A stretch of DNA of 64,000 nucleotides, taken from Brachypodius melanocephalos (Eukaryota; Chordata; Aves; Passeriformes; Pycnonotidae). Numbering within the stretch: position 1 is the first letter of the stretch; each line of letters starts with the position of its first letter. The notes under the pieces were generated by a model. That model saw only the letters and a program-made list of their open reading frames with translations. It was not told the DNA's origin and did not search any database. Shown piece after piece: positions 24,801 to 37,639 of the stretch. The stretch lies in the NCBI GenBank assembly GCA_013398615.1, contig VZSR01003807.1, positions 38,457,738-38,521,737 on the forward strand. Direction: 5' to 3'. A program made the translations under genes and the position numbers.

Positions 24801-27800
24801 GCAGCATTTTGGAATCTTGCCTTTTTTTGCTGTGAAAGAAAGCCATCAGAGTGTGCAGGCTGAGCAGAGAACAAATGATGTGCTGAAAACCAATCAGTAC
24901 CTTCTCATAACCTGTTCTGAGCACTGAGAGAAGGAAGGCACTTGTGAAAAACAGGAGGTGGTGGTGCCATTGACTGCCATAATGCATTCACACATGCAAG
25001 CTGAATTTAAGTTGTGTAGACAACTATAATTCTGGTGTCTTTCTAACTTTCTGGCACTCACTCTCACAGTCTTTATAATGTTGTTTTGACACACAATTGT
25101 CTGTGAGTGTAAGATGTGTCTGTGGTGCATTCCATCTGGAGATTTTGCCTAAGATCCTCCCCTTTCTAATTTCCCTCAAAAGCATTTGTCTTTATATGCC
25201 CAAACATAATATTCAAGATATTATTCACTATCAAATCTATCAAAATATTCAATATATTTTATATCAACCAGAAAACTACAGGATACAATGTTTGGTTTTG
25301 ACATGAATGTAGATACTCAGATACAGGTATCATACGCAGGTAAAAGTTTCAAAGTACATGATTGAAAATTTTCTCTGATAGTCACTAATTTGTCATTTTT
25401 TAAGAGCTTGAAGAACGCTATCACAATGTTTTTAAAACTGCATCCTCAATATCGTAATTGCCCTCTTCTGCTCACATTTTAATTGATTTCTTTCCTGTTT
25501 CAGCTACAGCCACAGTCTCATTATGAGACATTGCATTCCTGCACATGCTAGTATTCACAATATGAAATACAGGATAGCAAGTAAGTGTGATATCACATTA
25601 TTTATAATTTTTACTTTATCATTCTTTAAATTTTTACCTGGCTTTTTTTTTTTTTTTTTGTTAGTATGCTTTAGCAATTCCACAGATCTCACTTTCCAAG
25701 TTACTGATGTGGCTTTACTCTGTGAAACAGAAGTCTCTGGATAATTAGCATTTTGTTAGTCAGCCAAGTATCTCTCTGGCCTCCAGGCATTACTGCAGCG
25801 TGAGTATAAAAAAAGAGTCTGACATTTTTCCATTATATTTACCTCCCATCTTCCTAAAAGGGTTCTTTCTCCAAAAAACAAGTTCATATAATATCAAATT
25901 TCTTCCCTTTTTTTTGTTACTGAAGTACTTTGTGGCTATAACAGACACTGTAAATTCTTGTTGTTTCCTTTTTTTTTTTCACTTTCATAGAGTTTATATT
26001 TATCTCTATGTATATTTCTATTTCTATATATATTTCTATGTATATTTCTATTTGTACTGTAAAATATATTCTATATAAAATATACATTATATAGGAGAAT
26101 ATATATATTCTCACCATCCAAGAATACTAATATTTTATATATATATAATGAAATATGTATGGAATTTTTACATATGTATGAAATACATATTAAATTAACT
26201 TTGACTTGAATATATATGGCCTAGTTGGAAACTGATAAATACGAAATCTAAACTTCATCAGATGTAACTTCCTAAATAAAAATTTTGGAAGATATGTATT
26301 TTTTAATGGTGCTGCTATTAAGATAAAATATAAAACACAAAAAATTTTAAGAGTGTTTTCCACCAGAAATGCAGATCTAATCCTGGAAATTAGTACCTTG
26401 GGTATTAATTTTCTCATCACTGCAAGAGATCTCTCATATTGGCAAATACTCCATAATAAAATATGCTTTCACATGCACATCAAGTACCTTTCTGCCTAAA
26501 ATAAATACTTTAAATACATTGAAACATTTATATTTAATTGTGGGTTTATTAATTTATTTATTTACTGAGTTACATAGAAAGGATTAAGAGGATGTGGAGT
26601 GCTAGGCATAATTTTAAAAAATATTTATTAAATGCTCTTTTAAAGGAACTTTTATGCATAAGCATTCTTAAGCACTTTTTTGAGACAAAGTGGGGTTTTT
26701 TTGCATTTGAACACATATTAGTATGCATATTAATATATAATTTTCGTTCTGTGTGAAACCCAGGGCTATGTATTAAATGCAGAATAGCTGAGGGCTTCAT
26801 TTCTAGGTGCATATTTTGCTTTTATCAGGAAAAACCTTATGTTGACTGGCAGCACACTGGAAATCTAGAAAGGACTCAAAAGGAAGTGCTGTTTTAAATC
26901 GTGCCCTGGCTCTCTTTGAAACCTGCAGCGACTTTTCTTTGACCTGCAAGGGAGTTGCATGAATTCTCAGGCAATCTCACAGTGCCAATAAACTTGTTCC
27001 ATCCAGAGAGAGGGAAAGAAAACCTGTCTTGACATTGCAAGAGCTGTTACTGTTCAATCAGACAAAGAGAAAATACCAGCTTCTGAGGATTTATCCTTTC
27101 ATTTCAATTCTTCAAAGGACTGGAGAGCTGAGATGCCCTTCATGAGTTTGCTTATAACGTGAGCAGGGAAAGAGTGGAAGGTCCGTGCTTGTTTTTCCCC
27201 CACTCTGAAGCCAAGAAAAATTTTGAATAAAAACTGATGGTGCTTTTCTACAGAGGTTACAATTTTTCTTCCCTTTTCTGATGCAGCTTCTGTTCTCTCA
27301 CTGCTCTCTTTCCATGGTAGGAGAGCAGGTGCGAGGCAGACGCTTTGGCAGATAGAAATGTTCTAGTCCTATAATTATAATCAACATTTCTGTGTAAAAT
27401 ACCCAAGGGTTTATGCATGCACAACACATTTAGGAAGTTCCACATGGAGTTTTCAGTTTCTTGCTCTTAGTTATAAGTACAAATACCTTTAATTTTTCTG
27501 GAGAATTCCATTTTTAGAGGAATGAGGGGGTTTGAAGGGGGTGTCAGGGGTGAGATGCCCCTGAAAGTACTGGCTTGACCAAGCTTAATCCTCCCTTGTA
27601 CTGAAGGTGCCCTTGGTATATTGTAACGAGAGGGAGCATGGTGAATGGTCTGCAAAGGCTTGGATTTGTGAATGGCATCAGCCTCAGCCTCCCCAGCACA
27701 CCCTTTAAGTGTGCATGTAAGGCTGACTGTGGAGAAGGAGCACGTGCAGCACAAGGCTGTGTTATTTCCATGGGCTTTACATGGACGTGGGATTCCCTAC

Positions 27801-29750
27801 AGGCCAAGTAGCAGGACAGATCTGTAATGGAACTCAAGGCTGGAAAGCTTTCTGGGAGCACTCCCTGGAGAGGGAGGACACAGGTTTTGTGTGTTCCTCT
27901 GTGCTGCACATGCAAACCATGGTGACAGTTGGAGTAATGGCTTTCCAAAGCAGACTGAAGAAATTAGCTCAGCCTAATAGCACGCCTCAGTGAGCACCTG
28001 AGCCAAAGATATGATTTTTAATAAATCATTTACTTCAAAAGGTTCATCTCTGTGTTTGCAAAAGTGTCTGTTTCTGTATTTCTGTTGTATAACTGTGTAC
28101 AAGTTGAGAAATAATTGAATTTTGTTGCTTATTTAAAAACACAAATCTCCATTTCTGATAAATTATGCACAAACTGTGTTTGCTGTTGCTTTTAGCCAAA
28201 CTGATATGTACCAAGGAATTCTGTCAGTAAGATTGACAGACCCACCATGTCTCTCTGCTCTCTTGTTGAACTGGGCTGCTATGATTGAGTGTCCCATGAG
28301 GACATTACACAGATTCTTGTTTAACATTTAAGATTTCTATTCCCTGAGCATCTCAAGTATTGTGTTTAAGAGTCTTTATTTCCATAAACTATCATTTCAG
28401 TAAATATAATAGAGGTAAATGCAGAATGTGTGAAATACTCAGCTTTCAGTGTAGAAGGGAAAGGGGTTGCTAGAATTTATGATTAAAAGAAAAAAAAAGA
28501 ATTTAGGAGTGTTTCAAAATGGAGGATTGGGAACAAGGTGACAGATGCAGGAGAGCATGCCAGTTGGAGTGACTCATTATTGAAAGGGCAAAACTGAAAA
28601 CAGTCTGCATGCCTGAGAGAAGATGACAAAATCCGAACAGCAGACAACAAAGATCGGTGCAAACACTCAAAACAAGTCAGACATACAAACGGGTTAGATC
28701 AGTACTCTACATGAAAATGCCCTGTGTGACTGCTGAGAGTCTGAAGGTTAGTGAACAGGAATATTTAATTTTAAATATTTATAGTAGTAGGCATCTGATA
28801 GAAAATGATCAGTGTGATACTGTAATGCAGTGGAGTTCAAATACATCTGAATAACAGAGAAGACTACACCATTAGGGGAGCAGTAGTGTTTCTTGGAAGA
28901 AAGCTCAGCTTCACATTGGTAACAGAAAGAATATGTGTTGTAAAATCAATTTGGGTTGAAATTTCCTATCCAGGAAGGAACAATAATTAAAAACCAGTTG
29001 TCCTGCACTGGGAAGTCAGCCTGGACAATCTAGAGGACAGCCCCCCCATCCCAAAGCTGGTAGAACCACCAATATTCTGTACATGCCTGTCCCTCTTTGC
29101 TGATGACAAGTGTGGGAGTCTGCCTGGCAAACTCTGACAAAATATTTACCTGTTCAGTGGGTAAAGTTCAGCATGATAAATCTACCTGATGGCTGTGCTT
29201 CTGGTAACTCATACAGAGGGTGACAACAGCTGCAAAGGACCCTCAGATTAAAGGCTGCAGGGGTCAGATGGGTGCAAGGGGAGACTGCAGCTGTCTGCAG
29301 AAGGATTAGGAAGAGTTCAGAGCACGCTATTATTCAGAGACAACTGGTTTAGATAGTTTCAGTTCTTGGCCCAACAAGTCAGATGATCCACAAGAAGAAA
29401 AGCCATTCTAGATTTAATCCTGAGCATTTTAAAATAAATATTTCTACATAGACCTATGGAAGAATAGCTCTGTAGTAGTCTAAGGTATTCAAATACAGTA
29501 TCCTTGTAAAAAATGGAAAAGGCAACAACATCTCAAGTTCAAGAAGGGAGCTGCTTGCAAATGGTGAAATTAGTCAAAAATATATGACAAGCCATAAGAA
29601 ATAAATTAAAGGTGGACTTATATGGCTTTATGTGTAAGAGAGTAAGCCTGACTTGTAAATGTTGAAGTCACTCTTCACCAATGAACTAAACATCGTTTAT
29701 CAGATGCTCATTAAGTGCAGGTATCAAAATTAAACAGAAACTATGATTAT
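24800..29750. other. Intergenic, AT-rich, no gene seen
   Basis: No recognisable gene or RNA. Holds short T-runs and the AT-rich satellite-like block near 26.0 kb. Open frames here are short and have no family features. Confidence 0.6.
26001..26056. repeat. TATATTTCTATG-type tandem repeat
   Basis: Imperfect repeats of TATATTTCTATG/TATATTTCTATTTC over about 56 bases, inside a broader AT-only stretch that continues to about 26160 with TATATATA blocks. Confidence 0.8.
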
Positions 29751-29754
29751 ACCA

Positions 29755-30165
29755 GCCTTTGAGCCACTGGTGAAACTGTATCTTGAGTATTGCATGGCCT
29801 TTGGCTCCACTGATACGGTATAACTAGAAAAAGGTACAGATAGGCAGCAATTGGGATCAGAGAATGGGAACAACACCTAGGCAAGGGGAGGAATTATTAT
29901 GGATCATTTTCTCTTATATTACTCTTCAGTATAGAAAAAAAATGGTAGCCAAAATAATTTTATTGGATATCTGTAAATCATTAATGATATAGAATTAAAC
30001 AGCTATTTTTACATAGCTGTGGGGCATCACAGACTTAAAATTATCAGAAGAGGCTTTTTCATATAATATGTGATTAAAATTACAAACTCATTGCTAGAGG
30101 GTGTCACAGAAACCAAAAGAATAGACAGGTTTAAAAAACTACCAGACACAGATAAGGTAGATCCA
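29755..30165 (+). mobile_element. Possible decayed LINE ORF 3' region
   Basis: Broken translation reads PLVKLYLEYCMAFGS, then an E-K-rich segment, then ITNSLLEGVTETKRIDRFKK. This order resembles the C-terminal end of CR1-like reverse transcriptase ORFs (LEYC..., W-NSLP-EVV..., D-FK). It carries several stops and frameshifts and is not functional. Identification is by pattern memory only. Confidence 0.4.
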
Positions 30166-33100
30166 TCACATCCTTCTCAGCGTCCAGTGTCAGAGACTGA
30201 GCTGGACCAGTGCCCCACCTATCTGAGAGTTGCTGTTCTCACATTCGAACCAAAGTAATTTAAAAATTGCAAGAAAAAACCTGGAGATATTATTTTCTTC
30301 ACTTCTACCCACCAGATAATAAACTTTGATTATTGCAAACCAGGGTGGATTCCAAGTAAAAATTCCAAGATGAACAGCTCCAGCTAAGTTACCATATCCC
30401 AGGGGTTCTCATTTGTAAATGGAATATAAACATGAATACCAACTCTTTCTAACTGAATGAAGCACAGCAGCTCTCTGTCAGGTTATTTTAATGAAGATAA
30501 GTATCTTTAATTCATATGAAATATACCTCTTTCAATGCACATTTTGATTATTTCTGCCTCCACTTTCTTCTTTTATAGTGAGGATATGGTAAAAAAAAAT
30601 GTTACTAGAATAGGGTCATTTTCAGACTGATATCTCCACTTGTGACAGTTGCTTGAAAAACACAGAAAATGGGGTTGTTCTTATCTGCCTTTCTCTGGTG
30701 CTCAGTGTGTGAGACACCATGGGCCAAGAACGATAAATTTAATTAAGCTCCTTAAGCAACAGCATTCTGTCTCAGTAAGCATTAACACTTCCCCTTATGC
30801 CTGAGCAAACACAAAGATCTGGTCTCAGCTTGGGAATAGTTCAGAGTGCTAATGCAAACAACACAACTACAGCTATTTCTACAAATGGTCCTGAAAGATT
30901 TTCTGGCATGTGTTGATCACACTTCTCACTTAGGAAGTTAACTTTACTCTGTTATTCTGTATCTTATGAGCAGAATCTTTTGTGTCAATAAGTGAAACTA
31001 TTTCTTTGGGATCAGGAGGGGAGGATCTGTGCTAAGAAGACTCTAGGTAGTCCTCCCACAGCTAAAAAAAAAAAAAAAAAAACAAACCCAAAACCTGAAC
31101 AAAACTCAAACCCTCAAGTAACTAGAATTATATCTGCAGTTATTCCCCACTGCAAGAAGAAGGTCAGATTTTCACAGCTGCACTGCCACAATCTGGAGGG
31201 GCTAGAGTTCCTTTTGTCCAAGTCTTTATCTGCCCAATCTACATCTTACACAGAGAAGTAAAAGGCACAGATGTGCATGGTTATGTGTGAGTTTGTACAT
31301 TGATCAATTAGGGCTCATTGGCACAGGAGCATTGACTGCATCTCTGTGACAGGCCAGCCACTTGCTCACTCAGCTCCAGCAGACCTTCCTCTCCATCTCA
31401 GGGGCTGTGTAACACTCCACTCTTCAGAATTCCCTTCATTTATGTTGTTCTTTTAACTGCTGGCTGGTGTTCGAGGTGGAGGTGCAAAGGAACTGTACAG
31501 GAATTATCCATCCTCATACCTGGGAAGTGCCACATGATCCCAGATGTTTGGAGCTCCTGGGTCTCTTGGGGAAGAATGGCACTGCTCAGGCCATGCTCAG
31601 AGAGGGAAGCATCACAGCCATGAACTCATTCAGGAGAAGAGTATTTGGGAGCTACAATGTGGTGAAGTGTTGCCTGACCAGTGCCAGCACAGCTGAAGTC
31701 CTGGGGGCCTGCTGGAGTGTCTGAGGTTCATCCCAAGGGATTTTAGGCCAGGCATCTTTGGAGCACTGTGGGGATGACTGCATTGCACACTGGCCCAGTG
31801 ATGCATCAGAAATGCAGCAATTTTTGCTTTTGGATTAACTCATGTTTAAACTCAGCAGTGCACATATGGTGATGTGATTTCTGTTGTTTCTTATGCCGTT
31901 GATTACAACAGAGACAAAGAAAGCTGAAGGGGTTTCTGTATTGTCAGTATTTCCATAAAAGGAAACCAAAGCACCTTCATCTGTTTGCACTGGAAGACAT
32001 CAGGCCTTGACCTGGTTACCTGCCTTGATACTTATTATTATTTCTATTTCATCTAAACTGGATGCCAAAAAATGCAGATTCACTTGCTGGGTTTTTATGC
32101 TTGCCATTTTGTGTTCTACTGCTAAGTGCCCAGTTTCCTTGTGCAAAATCTAAGAACAGGAAAATGCTTGTGTCCAAGGTTATTTTTCATTTGGAATACA
32201 GAATAGTTATATTATTTAAACAAGACTCTGAAGTTTTAGGAGAATTAAAGGCTCAATTGACCGAATTAATGTTCCATTCAGTCAGCACATCATCCAGCCC
32301 TGACTCTCACTGACTCCAGACTACACCTTGTTTACAAACAAATGCATGTTTAGCCTTTTTGGTCTGTGTGAATTTCGTGTGTTTTATTTTCTGCGGGAAA
32401 GCGCCAACTGGTTTAAAGGATCCCTATTATTTCACTATCTTTGTCTGCAACTGTGTTTTGTTTCCTCTTAAGAGCCCCACTCTCATTCATCACATTTCTT
32501 TTGTTCCTTTTATTATCAGGCCATGTTCTAAGAGAACGTGAGCTAAACACCAAACCCCTTTGTCCTTATCGTTATCATCAGGATCAGTTCCCTTTACATT
32601 TTCACATCTGACCAGCCTTCCTGAAACTCAGAATTATATTACAATTAGAAATGCTCTAGACGTAATGTGCACAGGAACTTCCTATTCATGTTCACAGAGT
32701 TGTGTATTTTGAACTGAGCAGACAAACAAGTCACTGCCTTTGGAGTGCTAAATTCAGGGACAAGGCAAGGTGGACTGTGGTCTGCTCTGGGATATGTCCA
32801 TTTTGTCTGCTGTAGTTATCAGCGGAAAAGGGATCATTGATCCCCATAAACCATGTGGGAGGTCCCAGCTGTGTTTTGCACCTGGATATACCTGTTTGAA
32901 TGTTATCTCAGATGGAAAGGACTAAAGCTCAGGTTTTCAACTTCCCTTGAAAATGGCTCATCAAGAAGCACCAGGCCATGCTGGTCGGAGAGCGTTATCC
33001 TGGGAGTAGGAAAGATTCTATTCTCAAGATCCTATTCTCACTATTCTCAAAATCCTCATTCACAGATTAGGTAGTTAAAATGTACTTTGTAACTCAAACA

Positions 33101-35930
33101 TATGTGTCTATTTTACTTTTGTTTTCAAGATTTCCTTGTGCAGACCTATTTCCAACAACATCTTGTTTCTTCCTGGAGTTCCAATTTTAACTCCACCTGT
33201 TGGCATTTCATCAAGATGAGGATGACCTGCCTTTTCTTCAGAGGTCAGCAGAGAAAAGAAGCTGAATGTGTGCTGTCTGCATCTCTCCTTATTAACTGCT
33301 GATAGTATAAAATCTTTCATTATTTTCTTTCCTTACTGTAAACCTTGGGAGTGTATTTTGATAACCTTGACAATTCTCTGAGCAGATCTTGCTATACCTT
33401 CAATCAATTCAGTGCACAACATGAGGCAAGCAAAATATGGATTTTGCAGCTATGATTACTTGTAAGTATAGAGACTTCTTGTCTTCCTGTTGGCCAGAAC
33501 CTATGCAGAGATTCAAGGTGAGCAGTTCTTTAGAGGATGATCTTTATGTTCTCTCCTAACCCATGGATCTAACATTCTTCTTAGGCTTCATAGTTCCATA
33601 ATGCAAAAAAAAATAGATTCTAAGTACATTCCTTGCTCCAGGTGCACAAAAAGCTGAGTGGGAAATCTGCAGATCATTGTGATGCGTGCAATATCCTATA
33701 TGTTGTTTCTCATATAACATTTCTTTTCTGATAAAGATCCTTGTGCCTAATAATAAAAACATCTGTACAGTTATTGATGGTATAATATTTTTCTTTTCAA
33801 TTTTGTAGCAGATTAAGATTAGATGCAAACATCCATGAGCCAAATTTCACTGCCTGTGCTAGTATTGATTTAACAAGAGGGAAGTGGAGGAAAACAGTAG
33901 CTGGGATTGAAAGAGGTCACGACTTCTTTGTGATTAAATAATACAAAACCTGGAGTCACAGCCTGGCAAGAAAGCAAATGACATAAGGCTGGTCCTGAGG
34001 ATTCATTCATTTTCCAGAGCCTCCCTTTGCCAATGCCATGAACCATGCATGCTATGCTGATGCCCTTCTGACTGGGAGATCCTGCCACTGCACATCGTGC
34101 TTCTGCAAGACAGTTTGCACAGTTTTATGCAGAAAACATAGAGCCTAGGATGAAATTTATGTTTATAATATCTGACCTTGTGTCTCAAGCCTGGAGAGAC
34201 TTACATAAAATATTTGAACACACTGAGCCTGGTGCATAAACTACCTTTCAGTAAGTAAGGGGTACTGACAGTCTTGAAAAAAAAATAATTTGAGATTATT
34301 TCTCACATATCCAGAACATTCTTCTTTCTAATTATTTTCCTTATCTCCACATTTTACTCATTACCCATTTGATACTTTGAGGCTGACTCGACTCTACGTC
34401 ATATAAACTGAGGAAAGGGACTATACAATGTGGCTGCCTGTGTTTCTGAGTTTAAACACATTTTGCTGTCAGTGAGAACAGCATCGTATCTTATTCCCAC
34501 GGCAGACTATGATGACTACAGGATTACAATCTGTGGCTTGGGATAGGAAGTGGAAGGAAAAAGAGTCTTAAGAAACAAAGATCCTGTTTTCTTACAGCGA
34601 GTTTTAACAGCCAAAAAATAAAGCAAAGTCTTGAGAATTTCAGTTTGAGGCCTACCTGGCAGACATTTTATCCTAGGTTTTTTTTATTTCACACTTGTTA
34701 CAAATACTAAAGCATCAAAGTTGTGGTTTGCAGGCTGTGCCGCTACAACTATATGTGTTACATTTTTATGACTTTTTTTTTTTTTACATTTTAATATTTT
34801 TTAATGATATCAAGAAGCAGAAATAAATCTCCCCTATAAGTCTCCCCTACTTAACTTCTGTGGAGACCAGTACTCACAGGGATATTGGAACATCTAAGGC
34901 AACAAAAACTGAAGCTGAAGCTCCATAATGGCACAAATCAGGAACCATATTTTTACCTTCTTAGCCGTACAGAAAGTCTCAGAAATGCCCGTTTAGCTTG
35001 TTCTACTGCAGACTTATTTACATTGGGTACTTGATTTAAAAAGCTTTTTAGTAGATGTTTAGATAATTTAGTAGATTTTTAGATAATGTTTCATCTGATC
35101 TGATATGATCTGAACATCATAATGCTTCACCTGTACTTTAATGTTTATTCTATTTTCCTGCTCAACTAGCAGGTTTCTAACATGTTAGAAATGAACATCT
35201 TTTTTTAAACTTATTAAATCCAAATCATTAATTCAGATTAATTCCTCAGCTGCCACTGAGAAGTAACTCCCAAGTCATGGTCTCTTATGGAGGATCAGTA
35301 ACTGCTCTCAACTTGTGCATGGCTCCAGTGCTGGGGACACTTCCCAGGTTTTGCAGTTTCTTGAAGGGCTGGCTTGGTTCCTTTAGGACAAAGAATTCAC
35401 CTTTAATTACATGTTTACGCATACACTGTTCTTCACCTGATTCACATGCTTGGCTCACATATCCCAGCATTTAACCAACACATTTTAGCATTTCTCATCT
35501 GTACTGGGGTCACATTTTGTTTTATTTCAGTTTTTCCACTTAGTATTATGTAAGTTCCCTGAGAACTGATTGGCTCAATGAACAGCAGTAAGAGATTATA
35601 CACAAAAGTTCTCACATAGTAAGAATGAGTTAAGCTCATGCACAAATGCCTTCAAAACTGTTGTCTTAGAAAGATGTTTTCAGTCAACTAAAGTCCAAAA
35701 TAATATAATGCAATATTTAAGCATATCTGAACTTATCTCAGCTGGAGATGAATTTTTCTACATGTTTAGCTCTTGTGGACAATTTTGGTAAAGCATCAGA
35801 AGTGTTTTACAAAACCAACTGACTGGAGAAAGCCTCTAGGATTTTTTTTTAATACTTCAGTTGAAGCAGCTGGTGCTTATGTTAGAACAAAACCAAAGTA
35901 ATTCTGGGAACTTTTATGTCATGAATTTTG
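30165..35930. other. Intergenic, no gene seen
   Basis: No recognisable gene. Contains an A-run at 31064-31082 and small local duplications at 33018-33055 and 35046-35110. Open frames here lack coherent splice context or known motifs. Confidence 0.6.
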
Positions 35931-35939
35931 TTCATCAGG

Positions 35940-36152
35940 TTAAGTGAGGCTTTCTCAAGCTTCTGGAACAGGTTACTCAGAGAGTTGTGGACACTCCATC
36001 CCCAGAACATCCCCAGAAACATCCAAGGCTGAGTTGGACTGGGTTCTGAGAAAGCTGATTTAGTTGAAGTTGTTCCTGCTCACTGAAGAGGGCTTGGGCT
36101 AGACTACCCTTAAAAGTCCCTCCCAACACAAATTGTTAAGTGATTCTACAAA
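35940..36152 (+). mobile_element. CR1 LINE 3' fragment
   Basis: Forward-orientation CR1 tail: GGAACAGGTTACTCAGAGAG, GTGGACACTCCATCCCCAGA, AACATCCAAGGCTGAGTTGG, GGCTTGGGCTAGACTACCCT, AAAAGTCCCTCCCAACACAA and a degenerate terminal repeat GTGATTCTAC. About 200 bases, truncated at the 5' end and diverged. Confidence 0.9.
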
Positions 36153-37544
36153 GCAGCAAGCTTTTTTTGTGTGTGTGTGATTTTTCATTAGTTGTGATAG
36201 TTCAGAGGAAAAAACCTGCTGATTTTCATTGTGCAATGTGACAGGAAACAACCAAAGGTGGTTGTAGCTCCTGTGGTAAATGCTGGAGTGCACAGAGAGA
36301 TCCTGAACCTCCTCAACAGTTGCCTTCCCAGGACTACTGTGGCCATACTGTGATATCTTCTCAAACTTCCCTTATTTGATTATTTCAAACTAGCTGTAGG
36401 AAGTCTATTCTGACACTGGAGGAAAAGTTATTTAAACAATCCACTAACATCTACGTGTTTTAAAATCCAATACAGTAAAAAAGATAACTACTATTTGGTG
36501 CAATCTGAGAGCAAAATGCCCTACAGCAACAGAGCCAAGAGCTCTCAAACCACAGTCATCAATAACATCAATATCAATTAAGATATCAGGGGGAAGACTT
36601 CATATAGGTATCATAAGTAATAACTGTGGAGAGAAAAATAGGACTGGTAATGCAGTTAGTGCCAAGATACACAGTAAGTGCTTTGCAATCTGCTAAATTT
36701 TGTATTGCTTAAATACACCCTGCAGATCAGAAGTAAGTGTTGGGGAAGAAAAACTGTAGAGCAAGGGAGCTGTAAAGGCACAGTGCACCATTAAACAGTG
36801 ATTAAAGTACTGAACCCAGAAACATTGCTTTTCTTGCAGCTTTTAAAATACTTAGAAAAATCATCTGTTGAACCACATGCAATCAGGGTGCAAACACAAA
36901 ACCTGCCAACCATGTAGTGAAATGTATTCAATTTATGTCAGTTTCTCAAGAGGAAGCTGAAGATAAAATCACCAGGGGTGTGCCCTGGGCATGGGTGGGA
37001 ATGGCAGGCACCGAGGAACAGGCAGACCCAAGCACCCACCACCACAGTGGCAGGGAGGGTCCCCCAACCTTCTTCCTAAAAGCCTCTGGGTGAAGCTCTC
37101 ACGTGAAGCTCAGATTTCCTCTGCACACTTTAGTGGTATAAAAGGACCAGCTCTCTGCTCAGACCGTGTAGGAAAAAGAAAAATATAAACCACAGCAACA
37201 AATTCTCAGCTGGCACCGAAATTTTCTTTTCATTTTTATAAAAGTAACGTGGGAAAATTCAAAGCAGTGCCTATCAGGTTTACACCTTTTCAGATACACC
37301 ATCCTAGAAATGTCACACCTAGGATTTTAAAGGAAAGGAAAAGATTTTTTCATTACTAGCACTAATATTCCAATGTATTGAACTATTTCATTATATTAAT
37401 TTGCAATATTAAAAAGATGGGAAAAATATATGGAACCTGATAGGCAAAACACTGGAATGGCTTCTATAAGGATGTAGCAGCAAAGAGGTGAGACAAGAAA
37501 TGTATTCAAGATATGTCTGCATCTGCTAGGTGATGTGATTTAGT

Positions 37545-37638
37545 GGTTTAGGGGTTACAGTGGCACTGCTGAATGAACAGGTAGACTGGATGATTTTGGA
37601 AGTGTCATCCAATCTCAATGATTCTATGATTCTATGAA
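37545..37638 (+). mobile_element. CR1 LINE 3' terminus with ATTCTATG octamers
   Basis: Ends with ATGATTCTATGATTCTATGA, the diagnostic tandem octamer at the CR1 3' end, preceded by CTGGATGATTTTGGAAGTGT and CATCCAATCTCA. It defines the insertion orientation as plus. Confidence 0.9.
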
Positions 37639-37639
37639 A